A stretch of 38,346 nucleotides of DNA, from contig JAGWBV010000055.1 in assembly GCA_021295715.1 (NCBI GenBank), forward strand, positions 1 to 38,346, given 5' to 3'. The DNA comes from Candidatus Poribacteria bacterium. GTDB lineage: Bacteria; Poribacteria; WGA-4E; WGA-3G. Shown piece after piece: positions 17,082-25,893 of the stretch. Position 1 is the first letter of the stretch. Each line of letters opens with the position of its first letter. The position numbers and the translations under genes are program-made. Under the pieces are notes generated by a model. It was not told the DNA's origin, did not search any database, and saw nothing but the letters and a program-made list of their open reading frames with translations.

Positions 17082-18197
17082 ATGAAGCGTCTAAATCTCC
17101 GCATGTACGCGATGGTGCTTGCCCTCGTCTGTGTTTGGGTGATTTTCACATTGCTGACTGGCGGCACCTTTCTTAGTACTCGAAACCTATCCAACCTCTC
17201 TCGCCAAGCCGCGGTCACAGCCATTCTCGCTGTTGGCATGACTTTAGTCATCGTTTCTGCGAATATTGATCTTTCTGTCGGTTACGGGGCTGGATTGCTC
17301 GGTGCCATTGCTGCGATTATACACGTTTGGTGGGGGCAACCGATCCTCTTGACACTCATCGCCGTCATTTGCATCGGGATTCTGATGGGGTTGATGCAGG
17401 GTTACCTCGTGGCGTATCAGCGAATCCCAGCGTTTATCGTCACATTAGGCGGATTTTTGGCGTATCGCGGTTTGATGTTAGCCTTCACCAGAGGCGAGAC
17501 CATCCTACTTCCGGACAATTGGCTCAAAGCGATCGGGAACGCCTATCTCTCATCAACACTTGGGTGGGGACTCATGATCGTTGGATTGGGTATCAACGGA
17601 TACCGCTTTTACCGACAGCGAACCGCCCAACTACAGTACGGTACTGAGCAAACATCCTTAAGAGTTCTTCTATTGAAGGTAGTCGGAACATCCGCACTCA
17701 TCGTAGCGTTTATCTCCGTAATGAATACTCACAAGGGGATTCCCTTTCCAGTCTGCATACTATTCGGTTTAGCCTTCGTATTCCACTTTATCGCCAACCA
17801 CACCCGTTTTGGACGTTATGTATATGCAGTCGGTGGAAACGCCGAAGCGGCATACCTCTCCGGAATTAACGTCCGCGGGATTACGTTGCGGGTGTTTGCA
17901 ACGATGGGTGCGTTAATGGCGATCGCTGGGGTGGTTATGACAGCACGTGTCGGGAGTGCCAGTCCAGAAGCGGGACGGTTGCTGGAATTGGATGCCATCG
18001 CTGCGTGTGTTATCGGGGGTGCCAGTTTAATGGGTGGACGCGGGAGCATCTTCGGTGCAATTTTAGGCGCGTTCGTCATGGAAAGCCTCAATAACGGGAT
18101 GAGCATGGCGAACATGGATGCCTCGTGGCAAGACATAATTAAAGGGATTGTGCTTGTCGCAGCCGTGGGATTCGATATGGCATCCCGGCGACGGTAA
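17082..18197 (+). CDS. xylH: ABC transporter permease, XylH-like (sugar uptake)
   Basis: A 371-residue inner-membrane permease of the ribose/xylose branched-chain type. It closely follows XylH of the D-xylose ABC importer: FLSTRNLSNLSRQAAVTAILAVGMTLVI, the SANIDLSVG signature, an insert about residues 150-220, HKGIPFPV, FGRYVYAVGGNAEAAYLSGINV, LLELDAIAACVIGGASLMGGRGSI and ESLNNGMSM. About 10 hydrophobic segments are evident. XylH-type proteins partner with a periplasmic sugar-binding protein and a double ATPase; neither gene is next to it here. The substrate may be xylose or another pentose, but this is inference. Confidence 0.9.
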   Translation: MKRLNLRMYAMVLALVCVWVIFTLLTGGTFLSTRNLSNLSRQAAVTAILAVGMTLVIVSANIDLSVGYGAGLLGAIAAIIHVWWGQPILLTLIAVICIGILMGLMQGYLVAYQRIPAFIVTLGGFLAYRGLMLAFTRGETILLPDNWLKAIGNAYLSSTLGWGLMIVGLGINGYRFYRQRTAQLQYGTEQTSLRVLLLKVVGTSALIVAFISVMNTHKGIPFPVCILFGLAFVFHFIANHTRFGRYVYAVGGNAEAAYLSGINVRGITLRVFATMGALMAIAGVVMTARVGSASPEAGRLLELDAIAACVIGGASLMGGRGSIFGAILGAFVMESLNNGMSMANMDASWQDIIKGIVLVAAVGFDMASRRR

Positions 18198-18309
18198 AAA
18201 GTTCCACAACCAGCATCATCCACAAAATTTCGCTATCCACAGAAAAATTTTTAAACCTTTTCCCCAAAAATTCCCCTCTTTATAACTAAATCTAATTGGG
18301 AATTTATCT

Positions 18310-21270
18310 ATGCAATACGATTCATCAACGTACACAGACCTGACAGATGGTGAGCTCATCCAACTCGTGCAAGATGGAGATGAGGAGGCGTTTGCCCAAC
18401 TCGCAGCACGTCACAGTCCGAGAATTTGGCAACTCGTTGTTTTGAATTCCCGTCAGATCCGCGATGCTGAAGAGATTTTCCAAGACATTTGGATAGCCGT
18501 CTGGGAAAACATCAGCGGTTTACGCGAAGTCAGCAGTTTCGGTGCTTGGCTCCGGAAGATAGCCTACACCACCTGTCGAAGGTACTACACTGCCAGCTCG
18601 CACACAAGGGGTGAGATCCTGCAGAGCGCAGAGCAACTCGCTGAAACGATTGATCGAGATGTGCTTGCCCGGTTTCGAGAAATGGAACTTCGCGCCGCTG
18701 TAACCGAAGCAGTACACGACCTACCAGAGCGGGTTCGGGCGATCGCGGTGCTCTACTACTTAGAGATGTGGACGATGAAAGAAATTGCGACCGAGTTGGG
18801 TTTGGCGGTTGGCACCGTCAAGACAAGACTCAGCCAAATCCGGGCACGCCTGCGCGAGGAATTTGGCGTTGAAGAAGTTAAGAGGGGAAGAACTATGGCA
18901 CATGAAACAGAAGTATCCAAACCGACACGTGACAAACCTAAAGTTTTTGGTGTCGGCGACGCAGGTGGCAATGTTGTCAAACAGATGATTGCCTCCGATT
19001 TCAAAGGCGTTGAATTTTACGCTGTTAATACAGATGTGGCGGCACTCCGCACATGCGGTGAAGCGACACAGGTGCAAATTGGTGCTGAAACTACGCAAGG
19101 ACTTGGTGCGGATGCAAAACCTGAAATCGGCAGAGCGGCAGCTGAAGAAAATTTAGAATCGCTCAACGCCATTGTCGCGGACGCTCGCATGGTTTTCGTT
19201 ACTGCAGGCATGGGGGGTGGAACAGGGACAGGTGCCGCTCCGCTGATCGCATCCGTCGCCCGAGATCACGGTGCTTTAACGATAGGTGTTGTGACGCTTC
19301 CACTTGATTCCGAGGGACAACGCCGCGCCGAATACGCACAACTGGGACTCCATGAACTCCGAGAGAACACCGATGCAGTTATCGTAGTCCCGAATCAGCG
19401 GCTTCTTGATACTGTGGACACAGAACCCTCGACGCGTGAAACGTTCCGCATGAGCGATGAAACCGTGTTACTCGGCATTAAAAGCGTCGCCGCTATTATT
19501 GTCGAGTCAGGGGGGGTTAACGTTGATTTCGCCGATATAGAGAGCATTATGAAGGACGCTGGCACGGTGTTGATGGGCATAGGGCAAGCATCCGGTGAAA
19601 ACAGGGCAAGCATCGCAATGGAAACCGCCATCACTTCACCGCTGCTGGACGGGAAAAGCATCGGGAACGCAACTGGGCTGATTGTTAATATTAGTGCCCC
19701 GCAGGACTTTATGATGAATGAATTGGATACGGCGATGAAGGTGCTCCAAGACGAAGCATTCGACGCACAGATTATCTTTGGACTGGTCTACAAGGACGAC
19801 GATCCTGAACCTGAAGGCACGGTTGATGTTACACTCCTTGCAGCTGGGGTTGAGCCACAAAGCGAATCTGCTGTTGCACCGTCCACCCAGCAGCGTGGAG
19901 GCTCTCCTGGAGGCGGCACTCGCGTCTCATCTACAACTGCGTCCGAATTTGTTCATCTGCACAACCACAGTGAGTATAGCATGCTCGATGGTGCCTGCCG
20001 TATTCCAGATATGGTGGATTGGGCGGTTGAGAATAGTGTCCCTGCTGTCGCACTCACCGATCACGGAAACATGTTCGGCGCATGGGAGTTGTACAGCAAG
20101 GCGACAGAGGCGGGAGTCAACCCTATCATCGGTTGTGAGGTGTATGTCGCACACGGTAGTCGGAAGACACTTGGACAAGAACACGGGGATCCCTATCACC
20201 TCACGCTGCTGGCAGAGGATGCAACCGGCTACCGAAATCTTTTGGAATTGGTATCCCTCGGATACACAGAGGGCTTCAATCGCAAACCACGCATCGACAT
20301 GGAAATCTTACGCGAACACCGCGACGGAATTGTCGCGCTAACGGGATGTATTCAAGGACAGGTGCCACAACTCCTTTGCGCGAATCGGCGAGACGAGGCG
20401 ATCCAGAACTTCAAAACGTTGATGGAGATAATGGGGAAAGGTAATCTCTATGTCGAGCTGCAAAACCACTACATCGACGAGGAGATTAAAGCGTATCCAG
20501 TGATGACACAGTTGGCAAACGAGTTCAATCTCCCTATCGTCGGCACAAACGATTGCCATTACCTCCGCAAATCGGATCACGGGATGCACGACATTCGCCT
20601 CTGTATCCAGACGCAGAAAACTGTCAACGACCGGCAGCGGCTCCGCTATGATAACCACTTCTACTTCAAAAGTGTTGAGGAGATGCGAGAGGCACTGAAG
20701 GATTACCCGCCAGAGGCTATCAGCAATACACTTGCAATTGCGAGTCGGTGCAACCTCGAACTCGACTATCAACAGAATCTGATGCCCAAATACGAGGTCC
20801 CCGAAGGGCATACACACGACAGTTATCTGAAGAAATTGTGCTATCAGGGCTTACGTGAAAGGTACGGTCAACTCTCCGAACCCATCCGACAACGCGTCGA
20901 TTACGAACTGGATATCATCAGACAAGGGAACCACGCCAACTATTTTCTGATTGTGGCGGATTATGTCAACTACGCCCACAAACAAGGGTATCCACTTTCC
21001 GCTCGTGGTTCTGCCGCCGGGAGTCTGGTGTTATACGCACTCGGTGTGATTAGTTTTAATCCAATGGATCACGGGTGTCTGTTTGAACGATTTTTGAACC
21101 TTGAACGTCTCAGTGTTCCAGATATTGATATAGATTTCGCTGATCGTGCACGAGAACATGTAATTGCGTATCTCGCGAAGAAATACGGAGTGGATTCCGT
21201 CAGTAAAGTCGCTACCTTTACCACTTTGGGTGCGAAAACCGCTATCAAGGATGTCGGTCTGAAAAGTTGA
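18310..21270 (+). CDS. fusion frame: ECF sigma factor + FtsZ GTPase domain + front half of DNA polymerase III alpha
   Basis: One uninterrupted frame of 986 codons holds three parts. Residues 1-195 are an ECF sigma factor: region 2 DAEEIFQDIWIAVWENI, region 4 LPERVRAIAVLYYLEMWTMKEIATELGLAVGTVKTRL. Residues 196-530 are FtsZ-like: GVGDAGGNVV, VFVTAGMGGGTGTGAAP (the GTP signature), GGVNVDFADIESIMKDAGT (T7 synergy loop) and IIFGLVYKDD. After a Gly/Ser/Thr/Pro-rich linker, residues from 546 are DnaE: PHP motifs EFVHLHNHSEYS and LTDHGNM, then SARGSAAGS and PDIDIDFAD with both catalytic Asps. The FtsZ part has a possible own start (ATG 18895 with GAGGGGAAG before it). No stop separates the parts. The DnaE part breaks off at TGA 21270. 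The frame is real in this sequence; whether the fusion is functional or reflects gene decay or mis-assembly is open. Confidence 0.8.
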   Translation: MQYDSSTYTDLTDGELIQLVQDGDEEAFAQLAARHSPRIWQLVVLNSRQIRDAEEIFQDIWIAVWENISGLREVSSFGAWLRKIAYTTCRRYYTASSHTRGEILQSAEQLAETIDRDVLARFREMELRAAVTEAVHDLPERVRAIAVLYYLEMWTMKEIATELGLAVGTVKTRLSQIRARLREEFGVEEVKRGRTMAHETEVSKPTRDKPKVFGVGDAGGNVVKQMIASDFKGVEFYAVNTDVAALRTCGEATQVQIGAETTQGLGADAKPEIGRAAAEENLESLNAIVADARMVFVTAGMGGGTGTGAAPLIASVARDHGALTIGVVTLPLDSEGQRRAEYAQLGLHELRENTDAVIVVPNQRLLDTVDTEPSTRETFRMSDETVLLGIKSVAAIIVESGGVNVDFADIESIMKDAGTVLMGIGQASGENRASIAMETAITSPLLDGKSIGNATGLIVNISAPQDFMMNELDTAMKVLQDEAFDAQIIFGLVYKDDDPEPEGTVDVTLLAAGVEPQSESAVAPSTQQRGGSPGGGTRVSSTTASEFVHLHNHSEYSMLDGACRIPDMVDWAVENSVPAVALTDHGNMFGAWELYSKATEAGVNPIIGCEVYVAHGSRKTLGQEHGDPYHLTLLAEDATGYRNLLELVSLGYTEGFNRKPRIDMEILREHRDGIVALTGCIQGQVPQLLCANRRDEAIQNFKTLMEIMGKGNLYVELQNHYIDEEIKAYPVMTQLANEFNLPIVGTNDCHYLRKSDHGMHDIRLCIQTQKTVNDRQRLRYDNHFYFKSVEEMREALKDYPPEAISNTLAIASRCNLELDYQQNLMPKYEVPEGHTHDSYLKKLCYQGLRERYGQLSEPIRQRVDYELDIIRQGNHANYFLIVADYVNYAHKQGYPLSARGSAAGSLVLYALGVISFNPMDHGCLFERFLNLERLSVPDIDIDFADRAREHVIAYLAKKYGVDSVSKVATFTTLGAKTAIKDVGLKS

Positions 21271-22352
21271 CAGAACTCATTCCGTCTCTTCCGTATATCA
21301 CGCTTGATGAAGCCTTGGAACAGGTCCCCGAATTTCAGGCACTTGCTGAACTCCCCGAAAATAGAGAATTGATTGAGATTAGCAGATCGGTGGAAGGTAT
21401 GAAACGGCACGTCTCCTGCCATACCTCCGCAATTGTCGTCTCAGATGGTCGGTTGACAAATTACGTCCCACTCTTCAAGGATAGACATGACCAAGTCGCG
21501 ACACAGTTTGAAGGGAAAACCGTCGAAGATGTCGGTATCGTCAAATTTGATTCCCTCGGTTTACGGAGCCTCAGCGAGACGCATGACTGTCTTCAGATGA
21601 TTGAGGCAAACCATGGTGTCAAGATTACACTCGAAAAGATTCCTTTTGACGATAGGAAAACCTATTCTTTGGTTAGCAACGGACACATCGCTGGTTTATT
21701 CCAGTTGGAGACCTCTCCCGGTATGCTTCAGGTTGTCACGGAACTCAAACCCGACAACTTTGAGGAGTTTTCTACAATTATTGCCCTTTATCGTCCGGGG
21801 CCGATAGAGAATGGCGATATGCAGCGGTACATGGACCGGAAAAATGGGCTGCAGCCCGTGGAATATATACACCCCGCACTTGAGAGCATACTCAAAAGCA
21901 CCTACGGTGTCTGCCTTTATCAGGAACAGGTAATGCAAATTGCTCACGACATAGCTGGCTTCACGCTCGCTGAAGGGGACATACTCCGCCACGCAATAAG
22001 CAGAAAAATGGGCGGGGAAAACGAGGGGTTGCTCGCGGCACAGCGCGAAAAATTCGTTGAGGGGGCAGTAAAAAAAGGTTTTGATAAGGAAGAGACTGAA
22101 AAGGTATTCGAGTCGCTTGAACCTTCTGCACGTTGTGCCTTTAACAAGTCGCATGCAGTTGCTTACTCGATGTTAGCGTATCGCATGGCATACCTGAAAA
22201 CGCACTATCCACACGAATTTATGGCGGCGGTGATGACCGGCGAGGCAGACGATTCAGCAAAAATTGCCTACTATCGAGAGGCGTGTGAAAAACTCTCTGA
22301 CTTCTTAGATGTGGAAATCAATCCGCCTCCGCTTGCCGCAAATGAGTCTTGA
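19945..22352 (+). pseudogene. dnaE: truncated DNA polymerase III alpha (dnaE), frameshifted
   Basis: The DnaE match begins at EFVHLHNHSEYS (19945) and stops being readable near 21258 (AIKDVGLKS then TGA). It resumes in another frame at about 21267 as LTELIPSLPYITLDEALEQVPEF. Compared with DnaE, about 13 residues between RDVG and the TELIP helix are missing, so there is a deletion with frame change. Downstream the match continues (KFDSLGL with the third Asp, GLFQLETSPGM, IALYRPGPIENGDM, CLYQEQVMQIA, AFNKSHAVAYSML), but F and Y residues of usually fixed motifs have become S and C. It ends at TGA 22352 after EINPPPLAANES, without the HhH, OB and tau-binding parts (about 350 residues short). Probably a degenerate second copy. 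Confidence 0.85.
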
Positions 22353-22395
22353 CTTCTATAAGCAATATTAGGTTTTGAGGAAGGGCGGAAGCATA

Positions 22396-22439
22396 GGAAG
22401 ATTGGAAGAATCACTATGTTCGTTATCTTCCAACCTTCC
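22396..22439. repeat. imperfect hairpin between convergent genes
   Basis: GGAAGATTGGAAG (22396-22408) pairs with CTTCCAACCTTCC (22427-22439) with one mismatch, in the gap between dnaE remains and the solute-binding protein gene. No T-run follows, so a terminator role is uncertain. Confidence 0.4.
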
Positions 22440-22499
22440 AACTTTCCAATCCAATTTCGGATTCAGAACTTGAGCATTAATACTTAAACTTGCTTAAGA

Positions 22500-23861
22500 T
22501 TATCTTGCCAAATTCCGTGCCTCTTTGTATTTCTCCTTAGCAAATTGTCCCCATTCCTTGATTTTTTCATTGCGGACAGTTGGATCTTTCCATGCCCCAC
22601 CTGCCAACTCTATCGCTTCTTCTTCGGTGATTGGCATCTTCGTTAAAACCGCAATCGCTGCGTCCCGTTTCGCCGGGTCCTTACACTTCCGGATCGCCTT
22701 CCATGCGTTGACGAGATCCTTATGCGAATTAATAATTAGGACACCGAAAAGCTCGTTGAGGAGATCCCATCGTTTACTACCTTTTTCTGAGTTGTATTGG
22801 AAGGGAGTCCCCTCCATCGCAAATGGGTTCGGGACGATACATCGCTCGCCTAATTTGTCATACAGTCCTGATAGTACACTCGCGCGGTTCAAACCACCCT
22901 TCCATTTGGGTCCCTCTGAATCGGTGTCGCGGAGCATCCAGAGTTTCTGTGCGTCTTCCGATAAAACAAACTCAAGAAACTTTTGTGCGACAGGTAGATT
23001 CGGTGCCCCTTTGAGGATGGCAATAGGATCGGCAGTAACCACCGCGCCATCGGCTGGAACAATATATTGAATTTTGTCCGCGCCGACAATAGCAATTTGG
23101 CCGTACGCGTAAAAATCAATTGCGAGTCCATAAATGACTTGTCCTGCAACGACATCTGTCGGAATTGCGTTGGCACCCGCGGAGAAACCGCGAACATTCC
23201 CACCAAGTTTGGTCAGGAGTGCGAACCCTTCGTCCCATCCGAGCGTTTGCAGGATAATCTCATACACCATGTGTGCTGAGCCGCTCTCTCTTAGGTCGGC
23301 TGCGCCAATTTTACCCAGAAGTGCGATATCACCCAAATCCGCCCATGTCTTGACTTTTGGGAGACGCAGCATTTCGCGCAGCTCCTCATTATGCATGATG
23401 CCGAAACTCGATAACGCCGCGCCGTACCACTGATATTCGGCGTCATAGAGCGGGATACCTTGAAACGATTGCGTCATCTGCGCAAGTTGTGGCTCAGGTA
23501 GTTTGTAGGCATTCAACCAACCGTTGTTTGAAAGACGGAGATAGTTGTCAGTGCCACCACCAAAGAAAATATCGACACTGATGCCGTCTGGCACGCGCTT
23601 AAACTCCGATTCGATGAACCGATAGTTGGAAGAGGTGCCACCTACATCTCGCCAGTCGGTTTTGACTGTTCTACCGGTTTGTTCTTCATACCATTTCTCG
23701 AAATTGTTTCCAAATTCCGTCTCAATACCCTCCGGATGTGGCGAGATAATGATAAGTTCGTCTTGTGCGAACAGGACAGCGGGTAGTGCCAAAAGACATA
23801 ATATAATCCCCCACGCCACAATATGTATACTGCAACGTCCAATGGGTTTTAAATAGGGCAT
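22500..23861 (-). CDS. ABC-type extracellular solute-binding protein (iron(III)-like family)
   Basis: A 453-residue periplasmic binding protein. The start at 23861 has RBS AAGGAGAACG and leads into a signal peptide ending LALPAVLFAQ-DELIIISPHPEG. The mature N-terminus and ISVDIFFGGGTDNYLRL, the FGIMHNEELR segment and GQVIYGLAIDFYAYGQ fit the cluster of iron(III)/2-aminoethylphosphonate-type binding proteins (extracellular solute-binding family 1). It lacks a neighbouring permease and ATPase here. The C-terminal helical tail KCDPAKRDAAIAVLTKMP-like region is longer than in the ferric binding proteins. The ligand is not predictable. It is the last gene of a minus-strand cluster, 37 bases after the M23 peptidase remains. 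Confidence 0.83.
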   Translation of the reverse strand: MPYLKPIGRCSIHIVAWGIILCLLALPAVLFAQDELIIISPHPEGIETEFGNNFEKWYEEQTGRTVKTDWRDVGGTSSNYRFIESEFKRVPDGISVDIFFGGGTDNYLRLSNNGWLNAYKLPEPQLAQMTQSFQGIPLYDAEYQWYGAALSSFGIMHNEELREMLRLPKVKTWADLGDIALLGKIGAADLRESGSAHMVYEIILQTLGWDEGFALLTKLGGNVRGFSAGANAIPTDVVAGQVIYGLAIDFYAYGQIAIVGADKIQYIVPADGAVVTADPIAILKGAPNLPVAQKFLEFVLSEDAQKLWMLRDTDSEGPKWKGGLNRASVLSGLYDKLGERCIVPNPFAMEGTPFQYNSEKGSKRWDLLNELFGVLIINSHKDLVNAWKAIRKCKDPAKRDAAIAVLTKMPITEEEAIELAGGAWKDPTVRNEKIKEWGQFAKEKYKEARNLAR

Positions 23862-23898
23862 ATTTTCGTTCTCCTTAGTAATACTTAAATACATGCAA

Positions 23899-24808
23899 TT
23901 ATGGTGAAAATGTTGGTTGCTGATCTAAAATATATGGAATCGGATTCACCCACCTCTTTTTTTCTATCTCATAAACCGCATAGTGTAGGTGTGCCCCCGT
24001 GCTACGACCGGTATTTCCGACATAGCCGATAATCTGATCGCGCGTCACTTTTTGTCCGACTTTCAGACCATCTGCGTAATCTTTCAAATGTGCGTATAAC
24101 GTTTTGAGCCTGTTTCCCTCATGGTTAATCTCAATCGTCTTTCCTAAATAGGTGCCCCTTTCAATCTTCGCAACTGTTCCATCGGCAGCAGCGATAACGG
24201 GAACTCCGGATCGGGTTTTAATATCCAACCCTTGGTGAAATTCACGTCTCTTCGTTAGTGGATGGGTGCGCCACCCAAAACCAGAAGAATACCAATAACC
24301 GTATTTCTCTCCGTTTTCCTGTTGAAGTTTCACGGGTAAAATCGAAGGATGTCCGTCGAGATGTTTTTGATGTTCGCTCACGTAGTTATAGAGAGGTAGA
24401 ATTTCATGCTTCAGGATGCTGGGGGTTAGCGAGTCCGTTTTTTCGTGTGTATTATCTGAGTTTTCCTGTTGAGCATTGACTGACCCTTCACTCCCTTCGT
24501 CCACCCAAGGGACACTACTACCTCCGCCGCCTTGCCCGAGGATCCCTAAAGCCTGCTGAATCTTTTCCGCCATCTGGCGGATATCTTTCATCTCTTCATT
24601 GACACCAGCGAGCTCCAAGTCGACCTGAAGTTTTGCCTGCGATAATTGCTCAAAATTTTCCAGACTTGTCTGTAGTTTTTGTACGGAACCAGATCCCTGC
24701 TAAGACTAAAAGTGAGACAGTGCATACGAAAAGTAGAATGTGTCCTTTGCTGATTGCGTGCTGGCGAACTGCGTTTTCACGAGATGACATCAGAATAACG
24801 GTGTACAT
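23899..24808 (-). pseudogene. M23 peptidase (LytM/EnvC-type), frameshifted after its membrane anchor
   Basis: The C-terminal part has an intact M23 zinc endopeptidase domain: SGFGWRTHPLTKRREFHQGLDI (the H...D ligands) near 24240 and AHLHYAVYE near 23980, cutting peptidoglycan cross-bridges. Its coiled-coil N-terminus reads back in frame through KLQTSLENFEQLSQAKLQVDLELAG. The membrane anchor lies in another frame upstream (start ATG 24808 with RBS AAAGGAGGA; MYTVILMSSRENAVRQH, then the TM LLFVCTVSLLVLAGIW). The two halves join only through a frame change near 24690, and stop codons lie just upstream in the second frame. It could be a true mutation or a one-base sequencing error. Confidence 0.75.
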
Positions 24809-24855
24809 CAAGTTAATCCTCCTTTGTCTCTTCAATATATATGCCTAAGATTGTT

Positions 24856-24990
24856 TTACAAGCGCGAAACAATCGCGGGCATTTTCCAAACAAGAACGAT
24901 GATACCACCAAGTAGAATAAGGTACCACACAATCAACATTCGAATACGTGTTCCTTTGAAAATACGATGTTGAGAACGCCTCAATTTCAC
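24856..24990 (-). CDS. 44-residue single-pass membrane microprotein
   Basis: A small frame with GTG start at 24990 after a good RBS (AAGGAG, five bases ahead) and TAA stop at 24856. The protein has a basic N-terminus (MKLRRSQHRIFKGTRIRM) followed by one hydrophobic segment (LIVWYLILLGGIIVLVW) and a short tail, so it should sit in the inner membrane with the basic side in the cytoplasm. It starts 9 bases after the CorC-like gene stop and lies between it and the M23 peptidase remains, so it is part of the same transcript. It is not a family I can name. Confidence 0.6.
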   Translation of the reverse strand: MKLRRSQHRIFKGTRIRMLIVWYLILLGGIIVLVWKMPAIVSRL

Positions 24991-24999
24991 GATCGCTCC

Positions 25000-25767
25000 T
25001 TAATTCTTTGCCACTTTTTTTATAGCCTGGAGTTGAGAAATACCGTACTCGAAGACTTCCACTATATTAAATTCATAGCCTTCGTATTCAATTTTTTCAC
25101 CTTTTTGTGGAAATCGCCCGAGCAACGCAAGAATAAAGCCTCCGATAGTATCACACCAGTCTGTAGGAATTTGCGTGTTTAATGATACATTAACATCGAC
25201 AATTAACGCTCGCGCATCAATACGCCACTGATTGTTTCCGAGTTTTTCAAGGCTGGGCGTGTTCCGTTTGAGATTAGCCGTTATGTTGCCTACAATCTTC
25301 TCTAAAATATCTATCAGTGCTACAATCCTTACACAACTTCCGTGCTCGTTAAGGACAATCGCAACTGGTATCTCGGATTGGCGCAATTCACCCAATAGAT
25401 CCATAGCAGACTTAAGTGGAGGCACATAAGGTTGGTTCTTTACAAATGGCGATAAATCATCGGAATGTTGCTCAGTGGTCAGGATGTCCATAGCATCAAC
25501 GACTCCGATCAATCGGTCAACACGTTCGTTATAAATAGGGATGTAACGATAATTGAACGTTCTACAAAAATTGGGTACCTCAGAAGGTGTTGATCTTACC
25601 TTCAGCAGATTAATTTCCGACAGCGGCATCATCACTTCCTGTGCTGTCAATGCTTTCAGATCGAACACCGAGCGTAATAATCGGGCTTCATGCTCCGGAA
25701 ATACCTGAATATTCTCCAGAAGTAACGTCCCAAGTTGTTCGCGTGTAGGACTCGTCTTTCGTTTCAA
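25000..25767 (-). CDS. CBS-pair protein with CorC/HlyC domain
   Basis: A 255-residue protein like E. coli CorC, without the N-terminal DUF21 membrane domain of CNNM-type transporters. The linker (TREQLGTLLLENIQVFPEHEARLLRSVFDLKALTAQEVMMPLSEINLL) leads into two CBS motifs (YRYIPIYNERVDRLIGVV and IPVAIVLNEHGSCVRIVALIDILEKIVG). It ends with the CorC_HlyC domain (WRIDARALIVDVNVSL, TIGGFILALLGRFPQKGEKIEYEGYEFNIVE). Such proteins bind nucleotides and influence Mg/Co efflux. The start used is TTG at 25767. The same frame upstream is closed by TGA at 25780-25782, which ends a 33-residue frame (see that entry). Confidence 0.8.
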   Translation of the reverse strand: MKRKTSPTREQLGTLLLENIQVFPEHEARLLRSVFDLKALTAQEVMMPLSEINLLKVRSTPSEVPNFCRTFNYRYIPIYNERVDRLIGVVDAMDILTTEQHSDDLSPFVKNQPYVPPLKSAMDLLGELRQSEIPVAIVLNEHGSCVRIVALIDILEKIVGNITANLKRNTPSLEKLGNNQWRIDARALIVDVNVSLNTQIPTDWCDTIGGFILALLGRFPQKGEKIEYEGYEFNIVEVFEYGISQLQAIKKVAKN

Positions 25768-25779
25768 GTTCCCTATACG

Positions 25780-25881
25780 TCATCTTTTTTGAGCCTTCGC
25801 TTCTTCTTCGTTGTAGGCAACAAGCGCGTTAGATTTGACTAACTCTGTTTTCCCAATCTTCTGATTATGAACAGTAGCCAT
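25780..25881 (-). CDS. possible 33-residue microprotein
   Basis: A short frame, ATG 25881 to TGA 25780, encoding MATVHNQKIGKTELVKSNALVAYNEEEAKAQKR. It has an upstream GGATT RBS-like segment and starts 12 bases after the PhyH stop. It lies in the same frame as the following CorC-like gene, separated only by the TGA. It is charged and without a membrane segment. Support is limited to its RBS and spacing. Confidence 0.35.
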   Translation of the reverse strand: MATVHNQKIGKTELVKSNALVAYNEEEAKAQKR

Positions 25882-25893
25882 ATAATAATCCTT

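Noticed and set aside
24640-24720. Programmed frameshift in the M23 peptidase gene
   Set aside because: The needed shift is +1, and no in-frame slippery heptamer for -1 shifting or typical +1 shift site is present; mutation or error is simpler.
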